Positions 11,601 through 22,810 of a stretch of DNA of 64,000 bases are shown in pieces; positions within the stretch are counted from its first letter, which is position 1; every line of letters begins with the position of its first letter. The DNA is taken from positions 71,966,899 through 72,030,898 of the forward strand of contig OZ034968.1 of the NCBI GenBank assembly GCA_964030785.1, given 5' to 3'. Source of the DNA: Siderastrea siderea. Its lineage: Eukaryota; Cnidaria; Anthozoa; Scleractinia; Rhizangiidae. The notes beneath the pieces were generated by a model, which was not told the origin of the DNA, searched no databases, and saw only the letters and a program-made list of their open reading frames with translations. Both the position numbers and the translations under genes were made by a program.

Positions 11601-14600
11601 ACTATACAAGAAGAATCGAGTTTCGAGTCGAGAAACTAATGAGCTTGTCGCTTGAGTGATCTAACGAGAAATGAATCGGACAAACGGACCGAACTTGATC
11701 GCGAGCGTTATTGTTTACAGATCCAACAAGTGTGTCGAAAAATGAGGTGCAAGCGTCGCCGTTTTGTGCGATCAAATAATGACAAATGATACACATGCCT
11801 TTAGAATTCCCTGCTCCTTTCCTCATAGGGTAAATTAACCACTTTGAATTTTTAATGTTACGGAAATTGTTGCGATAATTCTCAAAACGGCTATTTGACA
11901 AAACGCTCTATTAAACGTAAAGTCGCTCGAAAAAAACTCAAGCTTTTCCACGTTGTTGCGTAAAACAGGCATTTCATGGGCTCAGCGTAGTGACAAGCTT
12001 TGTATCAGCGATGCTAAATTTCCGATTGTTTAAGAATTTACACATTTACAGGTGAAACAGGAAGGCAAAACGTCTGTCGAGAGAGAGAGAGTTGCATCAA
12101 AAGCATCGTTGCGTTACGCATTGTGTATTTTTAACAAGGTTTCAAATTTCGCTTTTGACGTATGCAAATTAACGTGCGTAGGATAAAAATAAATCACCTC
12201 TTATTTATCGCTGAAGACATGACAGTGTGTATTAAACTTCGAAACTGTGATATTTTATATCAGTTTCATTTATGACTTTTTCTTTTTATGACGGGTTCAG
12301 TGTATTTTTCGTGTAGTTCGGCAAATAAACAAACGCGGTTTCACGTGAACGGCATCGAAAGGGCTTCGCGGCTTGACATGCAAACTTCGTTGGACTTCAT
12401 CCAATAACAAACATATTCGGAAACTAGATACACTCATTGCAGCGGAGAGAAACAAAATTCTTCGAAGACATGGATTAACTTGACCTCATACGATACATTC
12501 AATCAAACTGTCAAGCTTTCAGCAACTTTGTTGACTCTGTGTGTGTCGGGAAATTTTGCATATTAATGATCTGAAAACTCTTGTACCCGCGTATAAGCCG
12601 CACCCCAACTTTTGAACGTTTTTTTCCTTGAAAAAAGTGCGGCCTATACGCGGGTAAATACGGTATTAAAGGGTAGGGAAAATTGCCAATTTAGTGTATG
12701 AAAGGGTCACAAAATCAGCTGTAAAGTGGAAGAAATCTTGGCTAAAGCAAAGTGTATCAAAGGGTGCCACATTTTGGTAGAAATGACTACATAACTGAAT
12801 CAGAACGACTGAAAACCCGGAAAAAACTTGCCGGTAACTTGTTGGCTTATCCTTGAGGTATAAGAAAGGGGTGCAATTTTGTTCTAGGTATATGAAAGGG
12901 GTACCATTTTGGTAAAAATTAGTATATGAAGGGGTAAGGGTTTGAGCCTCGGGGCGGAGCCTCCCTATTTAAAACATTATTGAGTACCCCCCCCCCTTCC
13001 CCCCCGTGTCAAAACCACCCGATTTTTAAAATGTGGCCAGCTTGGGCAGTAAAACTGTTGCTGACCATTGGAAAAAAGCTCACAAAATGGGCAAAATTTA
13101 AAGCATTCATAGTTTGGGTGGGGGGGGGGGGGGTCAAAATAGAGTTCAGTTAATTTTAAACTTTAGGAAATGTTTGCGAGCAGACAAAAGAGTTCTCTTC
13201 CTTGGTGTGTTGCTCTTGTACAAGACTTGTTTTTATACCATGCCAGCAGTTTACCGATGTGTTTTTTTTGCCCAAGATTTGAGGTGGCCTTTTCTCCTTT
13301 AGTTATTTCTTATGTTTATTGTAATTTACATGGTGTTCTCTTTCTCATCTTATTAGCGCCTGTGGCCGGCATATTCTCTGGATCCATTGTCCCCATTTTC
13401 CGTGGAATGATGTCAAGAACAGTTGGGGCTGATGAGCAAGGTATAAATCGTATCACCTGGTAGTGTAATGTTTTGAGCGTTTTGTATTTATTGTCACCTG
13501 AAAAGTAGTGTCAGTTCAGCCAAAAGTTAGTCTGCAAAGACCTTTCTGTCCTGTTAAAATCTAAATATCCAGTTTGAGACTTAACGCTGGCCACGTTACA
13601 AATCTTTCAAAAGAATTGTGGAATCTCTTGTTTCACGCTCCGGGTGAAGCAAGCAGGAGCAGGAAAATCGTCACACAAAGTGCGGCATTTTTTTCGTTCA
13701 CACTTTCATGGTCAAGTGTGATCATCATCTATCGGTTATTTTCTTTGCCACATTATGTCATTATGTCATTTTCTTTTCAGGAGCCTTATTTTCAGCCACT
13801 GCGTCCCTGGAGACCTTGTGTAATTTCCTCGGAGCGTTCATCTTCAGTTCTATGTACCCTGCTTCTCTAAAGTTTCATTTTCCTGGGTTTGTTTTCTTGC
13901 TCGGCACAGTGATGTTGATTATACCGCTGCTGTTCATGTGGTAGGTATCGGTTATTTGACATGCAAAAAAGCGTGCACATACAAGGCAGGTTTTTATGTT
14001 GCTTCTACCCCTTCCCTCGCTTTGATGATCCACTATGGCTTTTTAAACCGTGATGGCTGTAGGAGCTGCATTGCAAAAATCTGACGTTTTTAAAAGATTT
14101 GAACGCTTGATGCCCTTTTATGATACTGGTGCAAATACTCCACCAACTGAGCTTTCTAGCCTCGTGGGAGCTATAGGTCAATAATGGCCGGCAATTTCAA
14201 TTGACGACTGAATCACTGACAGGAAACGCAATCGATTAATCGATACCAATTGATACTAGTTAATTGGTATGAACCAATCGATGACCAGTCGATAGGTCGT
14301 ACAGAAAGCCCCCTAGCGAAAACTTTTTTTTCGATTCCAAAACTTGCCATTCGCCGAGCCTCCAGTGAAGGGGAATTTCTGATTCACTTACTTTTGGACA
14401 TGATATTGACTATCATGCAATTGTTATCATCCCGGGTTATCATGGCAAAACAATAGAAGACTCAGACTGGCAAGCAGAAACATATTGTTGAGAGGAGACG
14501 TATCCATCGCTATTGTTTGCCATCGATTAACAGTTTCATCATTTGGATACGCCGAGTATAATGCCATCGTTGAACTTCAAGTTGTGAAGCAACTGAAGCA

Positions 14601-14921
14601 TTTAGTAAATTCCACTAAGCTCCTACCCCCTCCCCCCCAAAAAAAAGGAAAGTGCATTGACCTCACAAAATGACTTCCTAAATTGAGTTCCCAGTTGAGC
14701 ACAGACTTGAATATTCGTAGTACATGAGTGTTTAAATTGTTTATATTTTTCTTGGCAGCTGTTTAAGAAACCCAGAAACCTTTATGTCAAAGAAAGACAT
14801 GTTCAGGTCAACACAACGAGACAACATGGAGAGCAGTTTGATAAGGAACACTTCAAGTGAATCTAGTGGATCACCGCTGCCCAGTCCTATCGCGGGAGAG
14901 AGATATGAAGTGGTTGCGTGA
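8687..14921 (+). CDS. SLC46-family (PCFT-like) proton-coupled transporter, six exons
   Basis: Exons are 8687-8899, 9041-9353, 10827-11375, 13357-13440, 13781-13940 and 14759-14921. All introns are GT-AG and the phases agree, giving 493 codons plus TGA, close to the 459 residues of human PCFT. It is a major facilitator superfamily protein. A membrane segment starts at EPVIFLYAYALF near residue 16. The loop 2-3 signature GSWTDTVGRRPAL is in exon 2, followed by hydrophobic helices in exons 3 to 5. The tail is hydrophilic and Ser-rich (SSESSGSPLPSP). SLC46 members carry folate, heme-like or peptide-derived small molecules; which substrate applies here cannot be read. The start is the first ATG before the conserved N-terminal helix. 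A polyadenylation signal follows at 15163. SLC46A1 and SLC46A3 are the nearest vertebrate comparisons; the subtype is unresolved. Confidence 0.85.
9378..9407. repeat. (ATG)n microsatellite in transporter intron 2
   Basis: A run of ATG/ATGATA units starts 25 bp after the exon 2 donor site. It is a simple repeat. Confidence 0.8.
10065..10490. mobile_element. 426-bp MITE with 27-bp perfect inverted repeats
   Basis: TACTGTGTGGCACTAAATTT at 10065 continues to a 27-bp repeat that is mirrored exactly at the right end (10490). The interior contains several related TTTTTGTGGG blocks. If the outermost TA is the duplicated target, this resembles a Tc1/mariner-type MITE. It lies in intron 2 of the transporter and is non-coding. 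Confidence 0.65.
11428..13015. mobile_element. 1.57-kb element with G/C-run ends and 8-bp target duplication (E1)
   Basis: The left end (TTGGGGGGATACTCC, then GGAGGCTCCGCCC) is mirrored on the right by GGGCGGAGCCTCC followed by GAGTACCCCCCC. GTCAAAAC flanks both sides (11428-11435 and 13008-13015). An 8-bp duplication is typical of hAT and P elements. The interior carries degenerate TATGAAAGGGGTACC-like units and is split by another element at 11512-12665. A related shorter copy is at 42893-43243. It lies in intron 3 of the transporter. Confidence 0.6.
11512..12665. mobile_element. 1.15-kb element with CCGTATTTACCCGCG ends, nested in E1
   Basis: The end TACCGTATTTACCCGCGTAT at 11512 continues into a GGCCGCAC block and is mirrored exactly at 12665. 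The internal CCCGCGTATAGGCCGCACCC unit is doubled on the left, and a degenerate copy lies inside the right end at about 12580. TA at both extremes suggests a TA target. The only open frame inside, on - at 11901-11602, is not convincing. The element is inserted in E1, which is itself in a host intron. Confidence 0.65.
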
Positions 14922-15770
14922 AAAGGACTGAAAAGAACCTTGCACTTGATCCTTAAAGGGGGTGGGGTGGGGGGGGGGGGAGAGGGTGTCCGATGGAATG
15001 CTCTATTTTTGTCAATTTCACGGCCTCAAGAAAGAACCACAATGTACAACATAATAACGAGTACCTCAGGAAAGTATTAGTTAATAGTTTTCATTGAATG
15101 GTCACACGTTAGGATTTCACCCACAGACAAAAACGTTTAGATTTAGTCATCTTGTACGAAACAATAAACACCACCATGGGTGTTAAAGTACCGCTCAAAA
15201 GCTTTCAATAATTGTTTCCAGTACTTTCAATAAGCACCGACAACCGACGAAAAGCGTCGGCTATTTCGCACAGAAAAGTCGGCTACTTTTTTTCCTAAAT
15301 TAAAGTAATTAAAGGAAGATTGTTTCAAACCCCAGTTGATACAGTCGGTTACTCTATTCAAACCAGCTGCCTACTTCAAATTTTATTGAAACCCCTGTGT
15401 TTCACACTTGAGGATTTCATCCCTGGCAGAGTCAAAAGTTGGATACGTGTTCACAGGGCTGAACGTTTGAATCTGGGAGGTAACTGTGTGCGTTATATTT
15501 ACATGCTATACCGCCCCTAGAATGTCGTTCGGAGGAGCACAACTTTTACAATCTGAGCACTGTAAACTACCAATTAAAACCCCTGGGGTAATAAACTTCC
15601 TAAGGGATTTTGATGGTCTTATATATGGGAAAACTTCTAACTGTATAGAAAAAAAAACTGTCGCACGTAATAGAAAACTTCGTTACAAGCATTCTTCTTC
15701 AAAAATGCGTTAGTGTTAGATATACATCTTCGCTTTATAAAGCTGAAAATGAAACTGAAACGTAGTCAAC
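14922..15770. promoter_or_regulatory. Transporter 3' UTR with poly(A) signal, then intergenic DNA
   Basis: AATAAA occurs at 15163-15168, about 240 bases after the TGA, and is the most likely 3' end signal of the transporter. A long G run lies near 14960-14980. From there to 15770 no convincing gene is visible; short open frames around 15320-15713 have no homology that I recognise. Confidence 0.5.
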
Positions 15771-16280
15771 TACCTTATTATAGGAAATTAACGCTCGTAT
15801 TAATTAAGGTATTTGAAATTAACGCGACTTAAATTAACGCGAATTGAAGGGAAAATTACTCACCAATAAAGGAAATTTACGCGAAAGAGGGGGTAAATTA
15901 CAAAATGAAGGAAATTAACGCGATTATCAAAAAGAAACACTTTGTGGTCACAACTAGAACAAATTTATTTCATGACTGAATTTAAAAATCATGAAGAAAA
16001 CAGATCTACAGGTGTGTAAGGCAATTTCTTTACAGGCGATGTGCGTTAAATTATGCGTTAATATGGGAAAGCTATGGTTTTGTAGGTGTCAAGAAAGTCT
16101 GGACTGGATCAAGAATTTAGAATTAAAATGATGGAAATTAAGGTCGCGGAAATTAAAGCTTCACTTAATTAACAACGCGGAAATTAACGCTCACAAAAAT
16201 TAACGCGACTTAACTGAATTAATGCGAATTTTTACAATTCGCGTTAATTTCATGGAGCGTTAATTTCCTATAACAAGGTA
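15771..16280. mobile_element. 510-bp MITE with repeated AATTAACGCG motifs
   Basis: The ends match as inverted repeats over 26 bases with one mismatch (TACCTTATTATAGGAAATTA at 15771; the mirror ends at 16280). AATTAACGC is repeated many times beneath both ends, on both strands, as subterminal repeats that could be transposase binding sites. TA at both ends suggests a TA target. Non-coding. Confidence 0.7.
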
Positions 16281-17160
16281 TTAGCATAACGTTCTGTATG
16301 ATACAGACAAGAAGAGCATCAATGGTGGGCTTGCATTCAGGGGGAGGGTTCTTATCATCAATCTATTTTTTTTAACCAAAATGTTGTGCATAGTACATAG
16401 AGCCCTATATGAGTAATATAAGTATGTAGTGAAGATTTCAAAACAATAACACACTTCTAAATTATAGTAACATGTAAAATAAAGCGACATGAACTGAAAT
16501 GTTTTCAATAAAATTTATCATGATAACTGTGAATAAATCGATGCTGTAGCAGCTGAAATTAGTCAAGCCTCAAAGGCTGGTTGAGGTAAACCGTTTTGTA
16601 AGTGGTTGTGGTTTGAGCTTCTTCGATTGCTGAAAAGCGAGCTCCGCATGCATTGATGTCCGAAATACAAATGCACGTAAAAAAGAGTTGACCAGCGCCG
16701 TCTTTTGTTGTTCGTTTGGGTCGTTTTTACCGACAAACTCCAAACTTCACAGTGAAGTCTCGCATACTTGAGAAACACAATTTTTGAGGCTTTGGTAATT
16801 GAAATAAGACTCGTATTACAACTCTGCCTGTGTGCCGTCCGAAGCACTCTACTATTTGTTTGTTTTCTTTTCTTCCCTTCCGTGTACATGAACAGTTGGA
16901 AATAAATGTCAATTTTAATGGCAAATTCACCTGCACTGACTAATTAGTCATTGTACAATCCGAAAATGAACACTCCGAAAGTTGTCACGTCTTTTTAAAG
17001 TCATCGGGATACGTCTTGTAACTTAGCAACGCCGCTGCCTAAATAGTCAACGAGGTACGATTCTGGTGATATTTGTGTTTGTTGACCATATGATAACCTC
17101 GATTAGTCTCTGGTAAGTTATTACTCAACCCCTCTGTATGTAATTTGTTTTATTCATTAG
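16281..17160. other. Intergenic, no gene seen
   Basis: This is AT-rich sequence without a supportable exon. I looked on + for a signal peptide, ShKT or TSP1 exon ending in phase 1 that could feed the protease exon at 17161 and found none. Confidence 0.5.
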
Positions 17161-18356
17161 ACCCTTCATTGCCGTTGGTCTGTGGTAAACGAAACACTAG
17201 TTACATTGTCCGAGGAAACATCAGTTCCTCTCGTGCCTGGCCGTGGCAAACTGGGATCAAGCTCTTCAATAACAACAAGATACTCTGCGGAGGGTCCTTA
17301 ATCAATGCCGGGTGGGTGCTGACCGCAGCGCACTGTGTCTACGGGCTCATTAGAGGCCAAAATGTGGACTCCAGTGGCTGTGTGGTACCTCGCAAAGGAG
17401 TGAAAGTGATATTAGGAGAGTTTGATGCCAGAAACATCGATGGATACGAGGTTCACAAAAGTAAGTGTTATCATTAAGAGCGGTGAAGGGGATTTTTCTG
17501 ATCCGGGAAATCAGGTGAAGTGGCTGTTTTATTCTCATGAAACATGATCTGCTTAGTAAACTCTTTTAAAAAAGAATTTTTTGACAAGAACGTCGAGTCT
17601 AAGAAGGTCGGAATTTTAAGAACATGCATATGCATAGAACGTACCCAACATTAAAAACCACGACGAACTGAGATCCGATAGATTATAATGCTATGTAATG
17701 CCACCACAGATTACAAACCTGTGAAGGCATTTTTGGATCAAGTGACGTCTTAGGCAAAGAGAAAGAAATTGAATCAAGGCTGAAACTTAAGCAAAACGTT
17801 GCTCTTAGGTGTATTCCCAGTCGTAAATGACATGACAGTCGTTTATCATTTTTCAGACATTTCCAAGATCTGTGCGCACTCTAACTACAGCCATGTAACG
17901 TTGGATTATGACATAGCCCTACTTCGCTTTGAGTCTCCACTTGTCGCCTTCAACGACACAATGAGTCCCGTATGTCTTCCAACCAGTTCAACCAGATTTC
18001 CATCTGGAACTTACTGCTGGGTAACCGGTTTTAGCAACAAGAGGCGAACTAAACGGGACACTAATCTGTTACGTCAAGCAGAGCTTCCTCTTCAACCACT
18101 TGGTTATTGTAAACAGCAGTACCCATTTCACACCATAACCCCTCGTATGCTCTGCGCTGGGTTTGAAGACGGTGGGATAGACAGTTGCCATGGAGACAGC
18201 GGAGGACCGCTAGTATGCCAGGAAATTGAAAGCGGGGAATTTGTGCAGGTGGGCGTGGTCAGTTGGGCTAGTGCATGCGCACAAACAGGTCAACCTGGCG
18301 TTTATTCTGACGTGAAATATTTTCTTCCTTGGATTGAAAGCATCATAAGTGGCTAG
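17161..18356 (+). CDS. Trypsin-like serine protease (S1), 5'-partial, unusual active-site region
   Basis: Two exons (17161-17460 and 17857-18356) are joined by a phase-1 GT-AG intron and end in TAG. The catalytic triad is complete: His in LTAAHC, Asp in DYDIALL and Ser in HGDSGGP. Asp189 (DSC before the serine) implies cleavage after Lys or Arg. Oddities: the zymogen site reads SY before IVRG instead of Arg/Lys before IVGG, so trypsin-like activation is not expected, and the 214-220 segment reads SWASACA where SWGxGCA is usual, putting Ala at both glycine positions of the S1 entrance. The first exon starts in phase 1, but no upstream exon was found, so the gene is truncated or its 5' exons are distant. 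AATAAA follows at 18615. It is a diverged, inverted paralogue of the proteases at 19434 and 25487. Confidence 0.75.
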
Positions 18357-19433
18357 GACAAGTTAATTCCCTTGAATAGCTTCAATATATTCATGATTTT
18401 GGGGACTAACAAATTAATATTATGATGTAGAGACAGGTTTGGCGACTTGTACACTTTGATGCTTTCCGGCGCTAGCCCTTACATACTGTGGCATTTTTAA
18501 CTTTAAGTTTTTTTTTCCTTTTGTTTGTTCGTCTGTTGGTCAGTTAGTTAGTTTGTTTGCTTGTTTGTTTGTTTGTTTGTTTGTTTAAAGTGTTTCAGTA
18601 ATAATGCAAATGGAAATAAATTAGATGTACATGGTATTAAAGCGGGATAAAATCTTTTGTCTGCTCACATATCCTGGGTGACATATAAGGGAAATTATTT
18701 GAGTCTACTTGTGGGATTGCTTAACAGAATCTCTCAATAGGTTCAATGATAGAATGTTTTATATATTCACCGATGAATACAGATGACAGGCTGGTGATAT
18801 TGAAAAAAACTATACAAGTCTCTGGAACTTTATTAACAAATAATAATAATAATCAGTGGCTCATCAGGGCCGTCCATCGGGTCCAGTTTCTGTATCATGA
18901 GGTGACTAGGAGCTTTACTACTCCACCCGAATGGGATGCTAGTCAATCGCAAGGAATATAGTCTCGGCGAAAGATTTATGCAGAAGAATTACTAAAAAAG
19001 ATATTCCGTATTGCGGACGGGATTAGCCGTGTAATGAATGAAAAATAGTGCGTAATTTTCCAGCGTTCTGTTCAAAACGGGAATTCCCAGACCAAATTTT
19101 CCCTTTCTTTTTTTTGGGATAATGGTACGATCCTATGATTTGGTGTTACTATGTTAAGGTGATAAACCCTCTACTTCCTCCTGTATTTGGCCTGAGCACA
19201 AAGGAGTCTGATCACAAGCTACCTGAGTACGGGCCAGGTGTAACTCACAGATTGAACTGTTTAGGAGATTAACAGCTTGACTGCTGATTCTTCTGAGACA
19301 TTCTAGTTACTACAAAATTGCAAGCAATGCTACGTACAAAGTGTTCTTAGTATTGAATGGAATAAAAACCGTGAGCCATCGGTAACTGAAACGTAGGACA
19401 CAAATTTGTTCAATGTTACAAAACAGTCATCGT
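18357..19433. other. 3' UTR of the + protease, then intergenic DNA between convergent genes
   Basis: AATAAA at 18615-18620 probably ends the + protease transcript. A (TTTG)n run lies at about 18555-18587. A fragment of the dispersed repeat with GGGATGCTAGTC lies near 18930. No gene is visible. Confidence 0.5.
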
Positions 19434-22089
19434 TTATGGTTCGGGAGAAATGACACTCTCGATCCATGACAAAAAGTCCTTAATATCAGTATAAACACCC
19501 GGCTGTCCCGCCTGGGCGCAGCCTACTCCCCAACTTGTGGCTCCAACAAGGACATATCTGCCTCTCTCCTTGCACACGAATGGTCCGCCACTGTCCCCCT
19601 TGCAGCTATCAATCTTCCCTGCTTGGTACCCGGCACAAATCATCCGGTCGGTAACAATATCACCGGTACGTTCCAGGTACTGGTCTTTACAGGTACTATG
19701 ATCTATTATAGGCACTTGGGCGACGCGCAGTTTATTGGAGACCCAGCCGGATTGGTGTGTTTTACCCCACCCGGTCACTGAGCAGTTTGTCCCTGGGGGG
19801 AAGTTGGTCTTGGAGGAAGGGAGGCACACCGGGATCATGGTATCGTTATAGGCCTGGAGCGGGCTGGACATGCGCAAAAGAGCGATGTCGTTGTCGTAGA
19901 TGCTGTGGTCGTAGCTTGGATGCATACATACCTGGGAAATCGCTAAAGAAAAAAATAGATTTTAGATTTACCAGCTTTGCCGATAACACAAGGATATCCT
20001 CACAGAGCCAGGCTCCATTTACAAGGTTCCACCATGAATGAATGTTTACAGTCCAGATCACAATACCGTGAATTTACTACAAAGACACAAAGCTTATGGG
20101 TACCTTCTCCTCTCTCAATGAAGGTTGAGGGATTCAGAAACCAAGTGGACTTATCAAAAAGTAATGATTAGAATTTACCCATCTTACTTAAAAATGCAAC
20201 AAAAATTGATCCCTATCAAAAAAGTGGGAAATATTTTAAATTTCTTTGAAAGACCTAAGCTTTTTTCCGGTTCGTGGATCTTCATACTCTTGCACACGTA
20301 TTGTTATAATAATCCGGCATTTCTTTTTATCTTATTTTGTTACTAGGGAAGTACGTTTTACAACAAATTTAATTTTAGCGAGAGCTAAGTTTCGGACACA
20401 GTGCTCTGTAAAAGACGTTTAAGATGGAATGTTTTGGGAAGATTATAAATTAAATAACGCGTAATTTATGCCAGTGAGAACTGAATCAAAAACGAGCAGT
20501 ACTACAGAAAAAACTGTCCCTTAGCTTTCATTTGAATGGTCACACTATAATTAGAAACAGCACATTGGTAACACGGAGGCAAAATGACGGAGTATCAAAA
20601 ATGAATTAGGGCAAAATAAACACTTAATAAAACTTTCCTATTAATAAGGATAGATTTTAAAGCTTTTCAACTTACCTTTTTGAACCTCGTGTCCGTCAAT
20701 GTTTAAGACATCAAACTCCCCAAGTATCACCCGCAATCCGGGACTTGGCGCTACGCAACCTTTCCTGCTGGGTTTGTTACGGTATATACAATGGGCTGCG
20801 GTCAGCACCCACTCGTGATCGATCAAGGACCCCCCGCAGAAAATGAAGTCATCATCCGTTGCCTGGAGCCCAACCTGCCACGGCCAGTCTCGATTAGATG
20901 CGATCTCTCCTCCCACTATACGACTTTTTTTGGGGCGACCGCAAAATAGCGGAGAAGGTGTTGTTGGGGGAGGGGACGTTGCTATATGTAAAAAGGAAAA
21001 AAATATTGGTATTGAAAGAATTAGAGTAAATCAAAGGAACTGTGTCATCTTTTATTTATTTATTTTTATTTATTTGTATTTATTTATTTATTTATTTATT
21101 TATTTATTTGCGGTTTAGGCATCACTTTTAAAAGCCAAATGACACATTTGCATCGATGCACTGAAGCCAAACAGAAATGGTCGAGTTGGTTTAAAATCGG
21201 TTTTCTTTTGCACGGAAACTATTGAAAATGACCTAGTACCCAGGCGCTTTCCTCCCGCTCACTCGACATGCCATTCGGTGACGTCACGAAAATTCGCGCC
21301 AAGTGGAGTCAGCGAGAAGAGAATGCCTGGGTTCTAGGCTGTTTTGAAAGGTGTATTTGGGTACGGACGGCCCTCTGTCGTGGCTAAAATCGATAAAAAC
21401 CGATTGCGGCTTGTTCTTCCTTTGAAAATTATTAGCTTCAAGCTAATATCATCCCTTAGCTTGGTAGCTAAGTGCACTACCACTATAGACAAAGCATTTG
21501 ACATTTGACATTTTTGATGGTCTAGACCCAATACATGCATGAGCAAGGTACGTAGATATAATTAAGCAATTTTTGTAAACCAAAAACAGGAAAATATCCT
21601 GTAGTCTATAGACAAACAGAAGAAGGCGACCATTCATTGATGTGAAAATGAAGTTGCTTCAGTTGCATTCATGTCGGTGTGCAATGTGCCATTTTGTGTT
21701 AAAACGATACCTACTCTCTAAATTACTGTGGTGTAAGGCGGAACTTTTCTTATATTAAAGGTGTAAAAAGATGAATTTTTAATGACAGCCTTAAACGGAG
21801 GTGCTGGAAAATCCTCAGCTACCCGATAATTGAAATATATAGGGCGCTTATTAGCAACACTGTAACCCTTATCTATAGTGTGAGGGATCTGTATATTATC
21901 GATGCTGTATGTTACCTGTAGGGCAGATCCGAAGGGAACACCGTCTTCGTTCTTCATCGTTCCCGACACACACTTTGCCGCCATTTTGAGGTTTGGGTTT
22001 ATTGCAGTAACGAATTCTTAACGACTCTCCAATGCCGCATGACCGGGAACAAGGCGTCCACTGGCTCCATTCACCCCAATGACCATCAA
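19434..22089 (-). CDS. TSP1-trypsin fusion protease, 5' end not identified
   Basis: Exons on - are 22089-21916 (TSP1), 20981-20676 and 19942-19434 (S1 protease, stop TAA). All junctions are phase 1. The TSP1 module has WGEWSQW and CSRSCG, the usual C-mannosylation and disulfide pattern. The linker is Pro/Thr-rich and ends CGRPKKSR before IVGG, a standard trypsin-activated site with the Cys that bridges to the catalytic domain. The triad is in LTAAHC, DNDIALL and KGDSGGP; Asp189 and SWGVGC are normal, so an active trypsin-like enzyme is expected. It should be secreted, but no signal peptide exon lies directly upstream. Either the 5' exons are unrecognised or this cassette is spliced to the shared 5' modules of the 39466-25487 gene. 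Intron 1 holds (ATTT)n and a small MITE. Confidence 0.8.
21052..21115. repeat. (ATTT)n microsatellite
   Basis: A near-perfect run of TTTA units lies in the intron between the TSP1 and protease exons of the - strand gene. Confidence 0.85.
21230..21346. mobile_element. Small MITE-like inverted repeat
   Basis: AGTACCCAGGC on the left and GCCTGGGTTCT on the right form imperfect inverted ends about 25 bases long, with CTAG adjacent on both sides. It is about 115 bp and non-coding. Confidence 0.4.
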
Positions 22090-22215
22090 CTGGAGAAAAA
22101 TATAGTTAACGATTACTAAGACGCCACGACAAAAAAGGAAAAAAGGCATTTCCTTACTCCATTTTAGCCCGCTACCCCTTCTGGCAGTCACATAGCGCTC
22201 AAACGCAAATGCCAA

Positions 22216-22279
<64 letters not shown>
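22216..22279. repeat. (AAT)n microsatellite
   Basis: About 21 AAT units run into a GC-richer block (CCAGGGAGCCC), an arrangement often seen at the tails of dispersed repeats. Confidence 0.85.
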
Positions 22280-22619
22280 TTCAACCAGGGAGCCCACTCT
22301 CCTTGGCGGTTTTCAGTGGGGCCCTGCAAATTATAATAAAAATAAAAAATTTAAAAACTAAGAAAAGAGATAAAAATTGATATTGCAATATAAAACTAAT
22401 TTTGAAATACTATAACAATTAGATAGGGCATAATTAACAAAGTTTTAAGCTTTGCCTTAAAGGAAGACAATGATTTGCTGTTTTTAATGTCTTGTCTAGG
22501 TTTTTCCAGTCCTTAGTCATTTATTACGGGGGGCAAACCCATTTCCCATGTCCCAAGAAGTCACTAGTTGAACTTCTTGCGACATCTCGCCTGGTCTTGT
22601 GTCCAATCCACTGGATTGA

Positions 22620-22810
22620 ACGAGCCAATTTCTGCAGCATGAAGCGACTAGGAGATGCCAGTCGATCACAGAGTACCCAGCATAAAGTGACTAGGAACAT
22701 TACTTCTCCCCCTAGATGGGATGCTAGTCCATCACAGGACACCCAGTATAAAGTGACTAGGAGCATCATTAAACCCCCCTGGATGGGATGTTAGTCCGTC
22801 GCAGGGTTAC
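22620..22810. repeat. Tandem dispersed repeat with GATGGGATGCTAGTC core
   Basis: Three imperfect units of about 60-65 bp each contain GTGACTAGGA and GGGATGCTAGTC-like cores. A related fragment lies near 18900-18955. A (TG)n run follows at about 22911-22937. Non-coding. Confidence 0.6.

Noticed and set aside
22018..22329. Open frame with a long poly-isoleucine run on -
   Set aside because: It is the translated (AAT)n microsatellite followed by an out-of-frame read of the TSP1 exon.
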